Assembly (NCBI GenBank): GCA_030407085.1
Contig: CM059582.1
Coordinates: 14,489,501-14,553,500 of the forward strand
Direction: 5' to 3'
DNA from: Trichopria drosophilae
Taxonomy: Eukaryota; Arthropoda; Insecta; Hymenoptera; Diapriidae
Length of the DNA: 64,000 bases
The notes beneath the pieces were generated by a model that searched no databases, was not told the DNA's origin, and saw nothing but the letters and a program-made list of their open reading frames with translations. The position numbers and the translations under genes were made by a program. Shown piece by piece: positions 24,004 through 37,060 of this stretch (positions are counted from its first letter, which is position 1; each line of letters starts with the position of its first letter).

Positions 24004-24276
24004 TTAATCGGTGTGCTCTCTTCTTTTCGGTAAGAGGGCCTTTTTTATGAAAGGCGCTAAAATCATGTACGTGAAGAAGAAGACGTGGGCGCAAAAGTAG
24101 ATGCTACGGAAGATAATCATGTACCGTGAGTAGGACAAGTGCACGAATCCTATCAGACAGTAACCCATGAAGACGAAGGTGTAGATCTTCATGATGATCC
24201 AGACGAGTATTCTCAGCAGCTGGTTTGCGGCCAGAATGGATTGCAGTTTTTCGCATTTCAACAAAACTGGTTTCAG
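24004..24276 (-). CDS. nes: nessy/LPCAT3-like acyltransferase, C-terminal exon with stop
   Basis: Follows a TTTCAG acceptor, in phase 0 with the catalytic exon 6.2 kb upstream; 90 codons plus TAA. It contains LKPVLLKCEKLQSILAANQL, then three hydrophobic segments including MGYCLIGFVHLSYSRY and YFCAHVFFFTYMILAPF, and ends KKALLPKRREHTD. F(M)GY...F....W(S)..Y...RSIYF..H.FF....L.PFI.KA..P matches the LPCAT3 C-terminus. The basic tail could help ER retention, but no strict KKXX motif is present. The Met at 24264 is internal, not the start. Confidence 0.93.
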   Translation of the reverse strand: MKPVLLKCEKLQSILAANQLLRILVWIIMKIYTFVFMGYCLIGFVHLSYSRYMIIFRSIYFCAHVFFFTYMILAPFIKKALLPKRREHTD

Positions 24277-25730
24277 CTGAAAAACAATTGTAAATATTAA
24301 GATCTATTGATTAACTTGACATCTTAAAACACTTCCCACCCCTTTTTTTCATGAAATTCAATCAACCAGGATGTTTTAAGCGTTCACTTTTTAATACTTT
24401 ATGGTCCTTTTGTAAAAATTCAAAATGGCCAACTGATGCAGCGGCAAGTAGAAAATAATAGACACTTTTCATTTTTGTTATGCTGGGTGGTTTAAAACAA
24501 TTCCCAGAATAAATTTTATACGATAGCTCCATAGAACGTTAGTAAATATATTTAAATAGTTGGACATGTTGATTTAAAGTCGGTTTTATATCATTGAAAA
24601 GTGTGAACCCAACACAACAGTGGGTTATAAATTCTTTTTACATTCTACTCTTTTTCAACACTTTTAATGACTTGGTATTTTTTTTGTATAGTTGCACTTA
24701 ACCCTTATTGACCCAATTTGTCCGATTTTGTCCGTCAACTTTAAGCTCTGACAACTTTGTTATTTATGCTTTAAAAAAATCAGAACCTTTGTAGGCGGGT
24801 ATTTTCGAGGGTGTTCTTTCAGAATCCGGATCGAAAATAAAGAAAAAACCACCCCTTCCTACCCCAATTTTCAATTTAAAAAAAAAACTCCATTTTTTAA
24901 GGTATTTTTTTTGTTTAAATCGTATTTTCGATGCGAAAGAGGTCTTGGCAGTAGCTGAAACTACAAAAACTCCGGCTCAAAATGTCAAAATAATAAAGTT
25001 ATGCACATAAAACATTCATTTTTCATCATGAAGGTGTTGTGTGACCACCCCTAAAATAAAATATTATGATTCACCCCCTGCAATACGGTCCTTGAATTGC
25101 GGGACACCTATATTTTTTGAAAAAAGTGATATGTTTAAGTATTTGTTTAGTTATGTCACCAAAATAACTGAAAATATTTACCAATTTCATGTAATTGTTT
25201 ATTCTGTAGCATGTTATTATATAGGAATTACAAAAAAAGAAAGAAATCGTGTTAAAAGTGTCTTAAAACCGTGAAAAGTGATGCAAAAGTAGGTGGTATA
25301 TATTATATCTCAATATACAGCAAAGGTATTCTAAATACAAAATTTTTGTACCACAATTAAAAGTATATTTTCGAATGGTGCAAGACAAATTTTTGTAATT
25401 TTCTAATGAAAAACTATGCGCGTTAAAACAAAAAATTTTGTATGGATAATAGCATTGATGTTCCGACAAATAAATTTTCAAAATAGCGATAAAAGCTAAT
25501 TTTTAGTAATATTTCAGCCATATCTACTAAATAAAAAAAATAATAGAATTGCATAAAACTTGGTGACATTGTTAAAATTCCAATGCGTGGAAGTAAACGT
25601 AAAGAGTCAAATTTAAGTCGCTACAAAATTTGACTAATTTATATAGGATCTGTATCGATAAAGGGTCTAGATAATTTAATAAAACAAATACTTTGGTAAT
25701 TTCATCGAAACAAATCAGCATACAATAAGA

Positions 25731-26010
25731 TAAATCGATTAAAATACGTTGAAGCTACTGAAAATTTTTCAATAAATTATGAAAATAGTAAAGTGATAAA
25801 AAAAAATCATTAAAACGGTAAGAAATGATTATTTTCATTTAAAAATCTGTAAATTCAGCAAATAATGAATAAATCGATTTTAAATCTTTCAGGCTACTAA
25901 AAAGTTGTTCAATAAATTATAAAATCAGTAAATTGATGAAAAAAATCATTGAAACGGTAAACAATTATTAAATTCACTTATAAATCCTCAGCTTTGGGTT
26001 CCAAATGGAG
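25731..26010. repeat. 139-bp segment duplicated in tandem
   Basis: AAATCGATT at 25732 and 25871 starts two similar copies. Both contain CTACT(G/A)AAAA, TTCAATAAATTAT and AAAAATCATT(A/G)AAACGGTAA. Copy divergence is moderate. No coding content. Confidence 0.6.
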
Positions 26011-29009
26011 AAAATTTTGTTCCGGGCCTCCTTGTAGCCTTTAAAAATAAAAATTGTAAAACTTCAAGGGGCTTGAGCGACCTCTAAATGTCATTTAATC
26101 GATTTTTGTCAAGAGACAAAAAAGTTTTTTTTTTCTCTTTCGATTTGGCCTGGTCTGGAATTTTTTTGTGGCACTTCCACAATTGTGAACCACCCTAATA
26201 TGGACTGCAAAATTTTCCGTCCACCATTGTTAATTCACGTCGTTAAACATAAATTTGTCTAAGAGTACAATTTTGAAGTAAAATTATTAATTCATCTAAG
26301 AAGATTTCATCTGAATCGGTTAGGTAGTTCAAGGTAAAAATATTGAATTACAAAAAATCAACGAAGAAATTTTAAAAATACCCAAAAATAACCTAAAACC
26401 CGATTTTTTAAATTTAAACATCACTAATCGAAAGATCACCCTACAAATATCTAGATATAAAATGTCAGAAATGTATTTATTGTTTCTATCAAGTAGGCAA
26501 TGTTTTTAATTTTTTGCAACAAATTTGTTGTACCTTATTTTAGAAAGCTTTTCCTCAGATATGCATCGATAAAAATTAACGAAAGTTGGTAAAGAAATTC
26601 ACGGATGAAAAGAAAAGAAAATAGTAAATAAACATTTCTGAAGAACCAACAAATATGTTTAAAAAATGAAATTTGCAATAAAAAATTAAATTTTTAAGTC
26701 ACTTTTAGTATAGATAGGGCAAACATTTGTTTTTGTATATTTATCGAAATTTCAGCAGTTATTTATATCAAAAAGAAAATGTTGAGCAATTAATTAGAAA
26801 CTGATTAATGGACGTTTGATCAGTTATGTAAAAATAGTTAGGTAGAACGTTTTTTTTACAATTCTATTAATTTTGGGGGGTTTTGCATAATGCGGCTGTC
26901 ATTTTATAAATAAAAAATTAATATCATTATCTCAGATTTTGAAAATTCTTTTCGGAACACCCGTGTTAGATAACAAATTCATTTTTGACACGATATTTGT
27001 GACTTTTAGAGATAATCCAATCCATTTCCCAGAAAAAAATGCAAGAACTTGAAGAAAAACAAAAATTAATTTTTTTATTTGAAAAATTCGCACTACATCA
27101 TTAGAAAGCCCGATCTTTGATCAATAAAAAATTACTAATGCGGTTTTTTCCATTTAATTTAAATACTAAGATATAGTGGTAAACTATAGCTAAACTAGCT
27201 AAAAAAATTGTAGATTTGAATGTTAAACGGTTAACCTATTACCCAAAGTAAACTATATGTCTGACGCAATTTGCATCCGTATGACATTGTAAAATTAGTG
27301 GCAATAGACAAGGTTAAATTAAGGGGAAAATCAATATTCGCTTCAATATATCATAAATTGACGTTTCGTACTGCCATTTTGATTAATTGTATGTTATACA
27401 AAAAATGTTCTGATATGTCTGAAGTAATTTTAATTGAACTTTCAAAATATATTTTTAGATTGATCGAAAACACGGTATATCCCAACAAAATATGGATTTT
27501 TCAACATTTTTGTTTTTTATACTTCGTTCTTTTACATTGATATCCTTTCAGAATGCTCATTTGCAGTAAAGAAACTACGTATTTGAAATTGAAACTCAAA
27601 AATGTATTCACATTTTCAAAATAAAGGTAAAATCAACAAAAATAGCGGCTCAAAAAAACTCAAAGAACAAAAATTTTGGATAAGTTCATGTAAATTTTAT
27701 ATCCAAAAAATGGTAAAAACTTTCGTAACAAACGTTATTTAACAAAAGGTGTCTTATTAATGAGAATTAAATAAAGATTATACTCAAAATTTTCAGAATG
27801 TTTTTTTTTTTTTTTATTTTTTTGCAAATTGAAAAAAAATTGATAAAAGTCCACAATTTTTTATATTTACATTTGCTATGACGAAACAAAACCCGGACAA
27901 CTACAAGCAACTTTTCACTACGACATTACGCATTCTTTTACTAAATAAAAAAAATGTTTTCTTAGATTTTTCACGTTTTTGGCGATTAAAAAAATCATTG
28001 TCGTTAAGGTAGTTTAATTTTCATTGATTTTCTTGCTAGCATGAGTACGTATGTACATCGGCAACTTCGGTAACTTTTATTTATAGGATGGTTCAAGAAT
28101 GACTACTAGACAGCAGCAATCTGCATCAGCCCTACCATGAGTAGCGTTCATTGCACTTTAATATTAGCACAATGTGTGGGATGTAAACATTGTACATAAT
28201 ACCCTACTGCCAACGTTTAGAATAGACATAGACACTTTCATTTGCATCTTTTCTTATTTTACTTTCCCAAGAAAGGTCAAAACTGCAATTAAAAATTCAA
28301 TTTCGATTTTCAAAAAAACATCGCTTTAAAAGGATAGCTTAACCTTTGATCTTAGCAACTTCAAATGGGTACTATTCAAGTTTTTCCATTTTTGTATCAG
28401 GACGAACTCATCCATTTTTGTCTTAAATGGCTAATACTTTAGTTTGTTTTTAATCTCAATTTCTCAATCTGTAAGAATTATCTAAATATCTAAAGAACAC
28501 ATCATTCTTACTATTTTCAAGAGTATCGATTCCCATTCGAAAAAAAATTTATTTTCGGAGTTAATTTGTTTCATTTTTCATGATTTTCTCTTTCGAAACA
28601 TGATATTAAAATGTATACATGAAAGGTGATCGTAATACCATTACACATAATTAATATTCCTTTACATTTTTTTGAAACAGTACTTGGACAATCACCATGA
28701 ACGCAAATTTATTGAAAATTACTAATTTCAATTGAAATTTAAATTCGCTGTTATGAATTTCAAGAAACTGACATCAGATTCATAATCTCCGATCTCGAAA
28801 ATCCCTATCAGTAAATATAGTAAGATTAACTGATACATTCAATCAACTTAACTCTACATTTTCCATAGGTCATAAAAAAGGATGAATTTTTTAAACTTCA
28901 AGGGGTGGTTTCTACCCTTAAAAAGCTTTATGGGGACGTAAAAAAAAACACGTATTCCATGTTTTTCGATGTTTTTTAGGAATGCCAAGGTTTACTTGTT
29001 AGTATACTT

Positions 29010-29172
29010 ATGTATAGCCTAATATTATACAAATACTGTTAAATTAGCTTTGTTCTTTGTATAATCTAAGTCCGCTATGTAATCTCAAAATCTCTTTTTT
29101 TCTATTTTTTATGTATATGAAAATTGTCACAAGGGAATTTTTGCCCATGTCCTAATAAATAAAACTATCTAT
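29010..29172 (+). mobile_element. Orphan LINE-like 3' end
   Basis: The stretch ending CCATGTCCTAATAAATAAAA then CTATCTATCTA has a polyadenylation-type AATAAA followed by a short tandem tail. This is the usual 3' terminus of RTE/Jockey-like non-LTR elements inserted after severe 5' truncation. No reading frame remains. Confidence 0.4.
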
Positions 29173-30485
29173 CTAAATAACTAAAGTAAATTTAACGTCG
29201 AACTCCTCAGATATTTATATCCCAAAAACATGTCACATATTTTATGCATTATTAGATCCTCTTATGAAATCTCTTATGAACGAATCAAAATGCTACTTCT
29301 ACAATAGGAATCACGAGCGCTAGCGTCGCGACTTCGCCTGGTGGCGACAAACGAAATTAAACCCTACTTTCGCATCAAAATGAATGTCGGAAACTTGGGT
29401 AAAAATGTGTAGTTTCCTGATATTTTGATTCGTGCGAGCTTGGTCATCATTTTTAACATTAAAAAGAATCTAAATTTCTTGTGAAAACATTTCCTTTACT
29501 TTTCTAACCTCTCTCGCTGTCAGTCAATTTCTGAAATTTTATGTCGGTCATATATCTAATCTATTTTCAACTGTAATTTATTAAAACACTATAAACAAAA
29601 ACATTTTTATATCGAATCGTGGTACTAAATATTGATTATCTTTGCAACTGACAGCAACAAGAAGCGTGGCAAAACCTCGAGGAGATTTTTTTTTCTTTGT
29701 TTTTTTCTAATGCATTCAAAAAATAATAAATTCTTATTTCGATTGTGGTCAATTTGTGGTTATAAACACGTTCAACTTTGTTTCTAAATTGTCTAAAAAT
29801 TCGGAATTTATTTAGATCATTTTTAGATATGATCGACTTTAATCAGATTTTGATATGATTTTGATCCCATTTTGGTTATCTCTTTATCTCATGGGGGACA
29901 ACAAATTTAAATCAGGCAACTAAACAAATTATTTGAATGGAAAGAAAAACATATTTAAATCAGATGATTTAAAAACCAAACGGAATAGTTTAATAGTAAA
30001 TCATAATTTTTCAATAGAATACCTTACATAAAGACATAATGTTCTAAGATTATTTTAGTTAATGTAGTTAATTTCTACTTATTTCTACTGGTTATTAAAA
30101 CTTATTAAAAACCATCGTTAGTCGAATGAAAAGATCTAGCAGATTTTCCTAAACTTAAAAAGAGTTTTGTACACACAATTAAACATCTACTTCAATTAAG
30201 AAAATATTTTCCTATTAGTATTAAAAAAATGTTAAAGTAAACATAATCGGTTCCCTTAAAGTCAATCATTAATATCACTCTCACTTAAAAGTACATTATT
30301 TACTCTAAAGAATATCAAATGTTCTCCTTTAGATTGAAAATTGAGTTCTAGTCTTTCGGAATTAAATTTGACCCTAACAGTTAGAGTGTACGTAAATTCA
30401 TCTTTTCATCATAAGAGTCATACAATGCTATTCTTTTCTCGATGGTTTTCATGGAATGTAATTTAATAAATGATGTGAAACTTAC

Positions 30486-30794
30486 ATCCTTCTCGAAGTA
30501 CATCACTAGAAACTCCATCATGAAGCAGACGTAATACCCGCTGTGGAATCCGTGCCAAATCGCGAGGAAGAATAATGTCCCTACTTGACTGTATATCTTC
30601 GAACCAAGGAATTTCAGTCTTTTGTAAATGTACTCGGCACACCAGTGATTCGTATTTATATTAAAGGACATGATGTAGTGATTGAATTCGGTCGCTGTCT
30701 CAAAAACGTACAATTTGACGTTGGCGCAACCATCCCACCTGTCTTTGCCTTCTTCATCTTTTCCATTGTACGTAATTCCGAATGTCGTACAAAC
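30486..30794 (-). CDS. nes: nessy/LPCAT3-like acyltransferase, catalytic exon (Asn and His of the MBOAT site)
   Basis: Acceptor TCTTAG, donor GTAAGT, 103 whole codons, phase 0. It contains WDGCANVKLYVFETAT (20-35), SFNINTNHW (43-51), YIYKRLKFLGSK and the MBOAT core LFFLAIWHGFHSGYYVC. Asn45 and His81 are 36 residues apart, the same spacing as the catalytic Asn/His pair reported for vertebrate LPCAT3, so both active-site residues look intact. His81 lies in a hydrophobic segment, as expected for the membrane-embedded active site. Confidence 0.95.
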
Positions 30795-31848
30795 CTAAGA
30801 GGATTAATGGTATTAATCCATTTTTTTATGGATATTTCCTTACATTTTATTGTTTTAAATAGGTACATTATGGTAAGAAAATATTTGTCGTTGTAGTTCC
30901 ATTAATTTATTTGATGTTACTCGAAGTTTCCAGCGCGTAGTAAAATAAATTGAATCGCAACAGCGAATTATTATTTATTATTATACAATTAAACTAAAAA
31001 ATACACATTTAAATTAATAGGGCCTATTGGTACTTCCTTGAACTTAGATATTCAAAAACTACAATTGTCGCGTTAGTTAAAGGATTAACAATGATAATCA
31101 GTTCTAAACGACATAACTATTAAAAAAGATTTTATTCATCCTGCATAAAACCTCAAAAGTACATAACCTCAATTATTCTACGATCATAAATTCATAAGAC
31201 TGAATATGACCTAGAATTCTGATCCAAAATGTATTGGAGAAATAATTACTATTATTAGAAACGTTACAGTAACTAATGTTTCTGTATGTATCATTGTTGA
31301 AGGTCCAAATTTCAAAAAAATTGATGAGCTTTACAGCAGCGTCATAACAGTTTAAAACATTAAAGAATATTAAGTAAATTGGTACCTGGTGGGTAAATAG
31401 TATATATAATACTGGTATAATTAGTACAGAAGCCCGGTTTAAAATTAATTTAATTATTATTTGTTAATTTACAAAAAAAACCTATCATAATAATTTAATT
31501 TTATATTATTAAAGAATATATTAATTTTTTAAACGAAATTTCAATTCGTTGAGAACAAGAACCTTTAGAGAGCAAATTCACTTCGGAAAATCTTTAAATC
31601 TGTATAAAACAAATGCGTTTTTGATATAAGATTTCATATATTAAAAAAATGTAATAAATTTGGCTTCTAGTTATTTAATTATCTTAGAGAATGTTTTCAT
31701 TCCACCTAAAGAAAGATGTTACACTCTTATAGAAGTAACAATTTCACTTTATGCAATTCTGAATAAATATAAATTATTATAAGATTGTTATAAGAAATTC
31801 CTAATAATTATAATTAACTACGCTAAAAGAAATTAATATCGAACTTAC

Positions 31849-32088
31849 CCCTTCGGTAATAAGCCAGCAGCTAATGTACTTGTACAGATTTATTCGGCCC
31901 CAAAGGCCAAGGAGGAATAAGCGTTTAACGAACGAAAGGTTTCTGTATTCTTCCTCCAGGAGGTACTGATCGGATACGTAGAGCATCCCCAATTGGAACA
32001 TTACAACGTAAATGAATCCAAGCAGAGCTCTCCATAATCCTGGTCCTAAACAATTCGGAGGTTTTCTTTCCCCGTTTTCCGATGAGGC
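31849..32088 (-). CDS. nes: nessy/LPCAT3-like acyltransferase, 80-codon exon with LWGRINLYKYISCWLITEG
   Basis: Acceptor TTTTTAG, donor GTAAGT, phase 0 at both ends. It begins ASSENGERKPPNCLGPGLWR, continues with a membrane segment (ALLGFIYVVMFQLGMLY) and ends GLWGRINLYKYISCWLITEG. The K(R)Y..CWL.TEG motif is diagnostic of the family. The GC content of the exon is clearly higher than that of the adjacent introns. Confidence 0.94.
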
Positions 32089-32708
32089 CTAAAAAGGAAA
32101 GCTATTTAATTTTGCACACGTGCACAGTATTATCACGTGTCTTTAGTTTCCTAAGTTGGCTATTAAAAAAACAAGAAATTCTTTTCGTCTTTTTTTTTCT
32201 ATAATAGTATAGATATTGTTTAATGTAATCCTACTTTCAAGATTATTGGATGTATCCAAGATTAAATTCCAAAAACGTCATTAATCACTTCATATTTCCC
32301 TATAACGTTGTATTCATTCCATTTTTATTTTTTAAATCCTTATAAAATGTGATTATTATCTGTAGTTTTCGGTAGTTTTTACATTTTTTACAAATATTGG
32401 AGTTACCTGGATTTTCCTAGCGACTACAAACTTAATGATAAAATAATTACTTCAGGAGGTTCTAATATGAGTTGGTTCTAACTAAATTTTCTATTTATCG
32501 CTGTATCTAGTAACTATTCCTAAGAATCCTTACTACCATAGGATGATTGGTATGCTTATTTATCAACCAGTTTGTCCTAGATGTTCCATACCGTTTCATA
32601 ACAAATATATGTTAAACGTAATAATTTATTAAATTGAATTTAATGTATCATTGTATTGAGGAAGTGCAAGTGTCACATAAAATATTAATCCACTTCGACT
32701 AGAAATGT

Positions 32709-34580
32709 TTTCGACCCTGCTCATTCCGAATCTGACATCCGTTTTCCTCCAGGAGCAGCAATTTTTTAAATATGCCGACGAAAAGACAATAAATTAGAAA
32801 AAATTTCGATTTTTCGATCGGTTTTTCATGTTTTTCAATAGCTTCGCGCTGACTGATCATTCTAACTACCTGGTTCTAGTGGCATAATGAGTTCGACTAA
32901 AAGTTGATATGATCACATATGTAAAATTTAAAATGGCTGATCAAAGATGGCAGATTTTTCACTTTTAATTTTGTGTTTTTATGGCAACTCCGACATTGTT
33001 AGCTATTTATAACTACTGTTGTACACTTATTATGGATTTATGCAATCATTTATAACAGTATCTCCTGTGCAATACTCGAAATTCAAAATGGCGATTCTAA
33101 GATGACCGACTGAAATGTGCAAAATTGCTTGATGGAGATGAAACTGTCGACTGAACGGTTTTCATGGTCTCTAATTATGAATATGACCTTTGATTGTCAA
33201 AATTCAAAATGGCGGACCAAATATAGTGAACCAAAATGTAAAAAGTGGCGTATCCGGGATGAAAATGGTTACTCAGGGATTTTCGAGGTTGCTAATGACA
33301 AATATAACCTATGATTTGTAAAATTCATAAGATGAATTGATACATCATTGTGTCAGTCAAACAACTGATTTTATATTATATAGTTCAGAATTATCAAAGT
33401 CTTTATCAATTAATCAGTCAAAAATTAATTTTATTGTGCTTTATCGTTTGTTAGCCATGGTAATTCACGTCTCCACCTGCCACCAAGTAGAGGTCAACGA
33501 CTGTAGAGATGCTTCTATTTTTTTTTTTTATTTTATTTGTTCTTTTGCATTTTTATTTTTTTTCCGTATTATAAATTAAAAATTTTTCTTTTTAAATTAT
33601 TTATTCTACCATAAATTATTAATTTTGTGTATGTTTTATGGCCAAACAGTTTTTGCGGTAATGTGGTGTACATAAAGCAAAATTTTGTTATCAAAATACC
33701 GATTTCATAGCTACATTTATTTCGATCCTTTATCATTTGTTTTTTCAAAACTGCAAAACCTCCCAATCTGTAACTCTCCACGTCATAAAATTATTCCTGT
33801 AATGAAAGAAAAAAATTCAGAATTTATGACATCTTTGAAAGAGATAAATCTCTCCTAAATGTTTGCCGAATTCGAAAATATTAGTCTTTTACATTTGTAG
33901 TGCATTGAGTCAAAATAAGAAAACATATAAATTGATTACATGCCGAAAAATGTTGAGCGAATACACCCCAGCGAGTTGAGCTAATCGTTAAATTATATAC
34001 GAGTATATGTGTATCAGTAATGTCGGAATTGCTATAAAAATACAAAATGAGACGAAAAAATTCGCCATCTTGGATCCGCCATTGTGAATTTTCGAAATCA
34101 GAGGTCGTATTCATAATTATCGACCCCGAAAGGCCCCGAATAGTCAGTTTCATCTTGATCAAGCAATTTTTTTGCGTTTCAGTCGGCCATCTTGGAACCG
34201 CCATTTTGAATTTCGAGTATTGGACAGGAGATACTGTTATAAATGATTGCATAAATCAATAATAAGTGTACAACAGTAGTTATAAATAGCTATTGATGTC
34301 CAAATTGCTATAAAAACACAGAATTACGCGAAAAATCCGCCATCTTAGGTCCGCCATCTTATATTTTGCATATGTGATCATGTCAACTTTTAGTCAAACT
34401 CATTATGCCATCTGATCCAGGTCATTGGAACGATCAGTCAGCGCGAAACTATTGAAAAACATGAAAAACCGATCGAAAAATCGAAATTTTCCACATTTTT
34501 GGCCTTTTCGCCGCCATATTTAAAAAATGGCTGCTCCTAGCAGAAAACGGAGTTGTGTTTCAGAACGAGCAGGGTCGAAA
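32709..34580. mobile_element. 1.87-kb foldback element with about 525-bp inverted arms
   Basis: The left arm (about 32709-33235) and right arm (about 34050-34580) are inverted copies. Both start TTTCGACCCTGCTC on their own strand and share GATTTTTCGATCGGTTTTTC, ATAATGAGTT(C/T)GACTAAAAGTT and ATGGC motifs in the same order. The middle (about 33240-34040) is unique AT-rich sequence without a credible transposase. A clean target duplication was not found. It lies in a nessy intron. Frames such as 33881-34252 are arm sequence. Confidence 0.85.
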
Positions 34581-35312
34581 CTATAGAATCTAAATATTCA
34601 GAATTATTCATCGTTTTTGTTTCGCGAAAAAAAAGTGACTGTTAAAATGTAATGAAATTTACGTCAATAAGTTAATATTTTTTTTCTTTTTATTTTTTTA
34701 TTTTTTACCCTCTATCTTCCACCTCAATCGAGGTATCCCAATTTCCAACTAAATATTTAATGGACGTATTTGATAAGCAAATCACGATGTCTTGGGTTCA
34801 AATCCTTATACGTCGAGTCTTTCCTCTTTAGTCCTCCTAATTTTTTTCGAAAAATTTTAAAATAATCCAACCTTTCTATCTTTACTACGCTAAAAAAAAT
34901 TCTGAATTTTTGGTAGTAAAATTTGCATTATTTCTGATTGAACACACAAGTTTGTGTCATAGAAAAATTAGCTGGAAATATTAAAAGTATGCATCACAAA
35001 AGATTGAGATTTGATCGTTAAAGCTGTCCATTGAATAGTTAGTTACTGATTAATAACCACTAGCATAAAATTCATTTATTTGATTTCATAAGAAGAATAT
35101 GTATCCTGAGAAGAGTTTTCACGTCCACAGAACTGATTTTTATCATACATTCTAGTTAAATTAATAAGAAATTAAATTTCGTTAAATACAAAAATTGTCT
35201 TAAAACATAAAACTTGTTACATTCTAATGTTTTTAATACATATATAATGTATATTTTCTTAAAAAGTTTGGAAATGTATTTCTTAACAAATTCGCTTCAC
35301 ATTTATAACACA

Positions 35313-35720
35313 TTATTCCAGGTCTATTTTCAAAATGTTTTTCGCAAAAGAATGAAACTTTCCTTGCAGCTGATAACCAGTTTTCAGAGACGCTACTAAC
35401 CTTTCAAATACGTTCTCATTAAACACGGCAACTACTTTAACGGTATATAGTACCTCCTCGATACTTTTCTCTGTATATCTATCGTATGTATAGTGAAATG
35501 TGAAAGTCCTATCCCTGAATCCTCTAATCGTGACGATGCCGTTATAATTCTTATATTTAAATAAGAAAGTTGCCCTCGTGCGGTTTACTAGCCGATGTTT
35601 AACTACAGAGTAATTCGGTGTATAAAACGTGAAGATGATACGGAAATCTAAGCGCATCTCCTTAAAATCGTTAGATTTAATCGTCCAAACTTTATAGCAA
35701 TTGCTTTCTTTAATCCGCAT
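35313..35720 (-). CDS. Unrecognised 135-aa ORF inside a nessy intron
   Basis: A complete frame from ATG (preceded by ACACAGAA) to TAA, on the same strand as nessy but between exons that already join in phase 0, so it is not a nessy exon. It is visibly GC-richer than its AT-rich flanks, uses many G/C-ending codons, and has a balanced composition with no low-complexity runs. Features are VWTIKSNDFKEMRLDFRIIF near the N-terminus, many aromatic and basic residues in the middle (FKYKNYNGIVTIRGFRDRTF), and a predicted beta-rich pattern. No signal peptide or transmembrane segment. I do not recognise the family. It could be a nested intronic gene, one exon of one, or an old mobile-element or viral remnant. 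A TAG lies 8 codons before the ATG. Confidence 0.4.
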   Translation of the reverse strand: MRIKESNCYKVWTIKSNDFKEMRLDFRIIFTFYTPNYSVVKHRLVNRTRATFLFKYKNYNGIVTIRGFRDRTFTFHYTYDRYTEKSIEEVLYTVKVVAVFNENVFERLVASLKTGYQLQGKFHSFAKNILKIDLE

Positions 35721-36499
35721 TTCTGTGTATGGTTTTAATTTTTTCTAGTCTTTTGTCATATGAAAAAGCAGGAAATTACATATTTTATTTTTTTAGTAAG
35801 GTTTCCATTATAATTCATACGCAATAAAAAAAATATGATTTTGTATCGTGTTGACAGTTTAAGGTTGCATTATTGAAGTTTGTTGATTTTTAAGTTCGGT
35901 TATCTAATTTTTAAACAAGAAAGGAGTTACCTGATATTTCATAAACCGTTTTTATCAATTCATTTTTAGGTATCATTTTATATCATGTGTATTACATATC
36001 ACTGCATAATATGACGAAGAGAAGAATGTTTAGTAACTCACATTTTTATTATATTTCACTTTTTCAAATTTGCAATTAAAAATCAGAAATTCTGTATTTT
36101 TTGTATAATAGCACTTTTATAAGTATTTTGTAAATAAGTATTTTGTGGTGTAAACCTTTTGCAATATTAACTTTCCAAATACTATGAATTCAGTTACTTT
36201 TAATGTTCATAAATTTAATCATTTTCAAAAATTAAAAATATTTATTTTTCATTTTAAGTATTATTAGAACCTCCTGAAGAATACTCTAAAAAATTCTTAG
36301 AGTGAAAATTCATATATTATGGAGTGAAAATTGAGTCCTCCTATGCATCTGAAACATGGGGACAGTAGCGCCGCCAAGGGGCAAACTATTAGCACTTTTG
36401 AGTAGTACACGAAGAATAACTAATCACTTTGCGATAACTTAGTATATCTCTTTAACAAATAAGTGTACAATATTATATCCCATTACATATATCAGAATT

Positions 36500-36860
36500 A
36501 ATAACGCAGCCCACAAAAAAAAGTCCGGATCTGAAGATCAAACTATGTCTATAATATGTTTTTTGAGTCGCTGAATTCGTAAGTTTACTGACATAACCTC
36601 AAAAAACCTTATAATTTGATCTAAAAATGCTAAAATGAAGAATAATTTGCGTTTAGAAGTCCATGTCACGTTTTCATTATGTTTTTAGGGTTGCTAAAAT
36701 TATGAGCCCATTCAGCCCCATCGCGTTAAGTTCTTAACATAACCTCAAAAAGAAACGTAGAAATCTGCTTTAAATTTGAAAATAAAGAAAAATTCTGTCC
36801 TGGAAGACATACCACGTTTCTATTATGTTTTTTGGGGTCGCTGAAAAGAAATTCGAAGTC
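36500..36860. repeat. Direct repeats with CATAACCTCAAAAA and TTATGTTTTTTG(G/A)GTCGCTGA
   Basis: ACATAACCTCAAAAA occurs at about 36590 and 36738. (T)ATTATGTTTTT..G(G/A)GT(C/T)GCT occurs at about 36555, 36680 and 36825. The GTCGCTGA block ties these units to the dispersed TCGCTGATTACG family. Not coding. Confidence 0.5.
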
Positions 36861-37060
36861 GATTCAATCTGATCAGGTTAGCCATTTGTTTCCTCTTTGT
36901 TTTTCATTTGATATTGCCCTTTTTCGTTGACATATAAGTTACTTTGAATCTTTACTATCCATAAATGTCAAATATACCCAATAAATGTACCCAATAAGAC
37001 GCTTCGATAGCGAGAAAAGGATACGTACAGGCGTATTTTAAAAGTGGACTCTCGGCATAA

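Larger units (their letters stand above)
24277..30485 (-). other. nes: 6.2-kb nessy intron
   Basis: Begins with GTAAGT on the minus strand and ends in TTTCAG. AT-rich. It contains a TTAACCCTTATTGACC piggyBac-type end near 24711, a two-copy tandem duplication (25731-26010), and an orphan plus-strand LINE-like 3' tail (about 29010-29172). No exon or gene is supportable; 27271-27540 and 25041-25274 are probably chance frames. Confidence 0.6.

Noticed and set aside
30585..30896. 103-aa plus-strand ORF
   Set aside because: Shadow of the nessy catalytic exon on the opposite strand.
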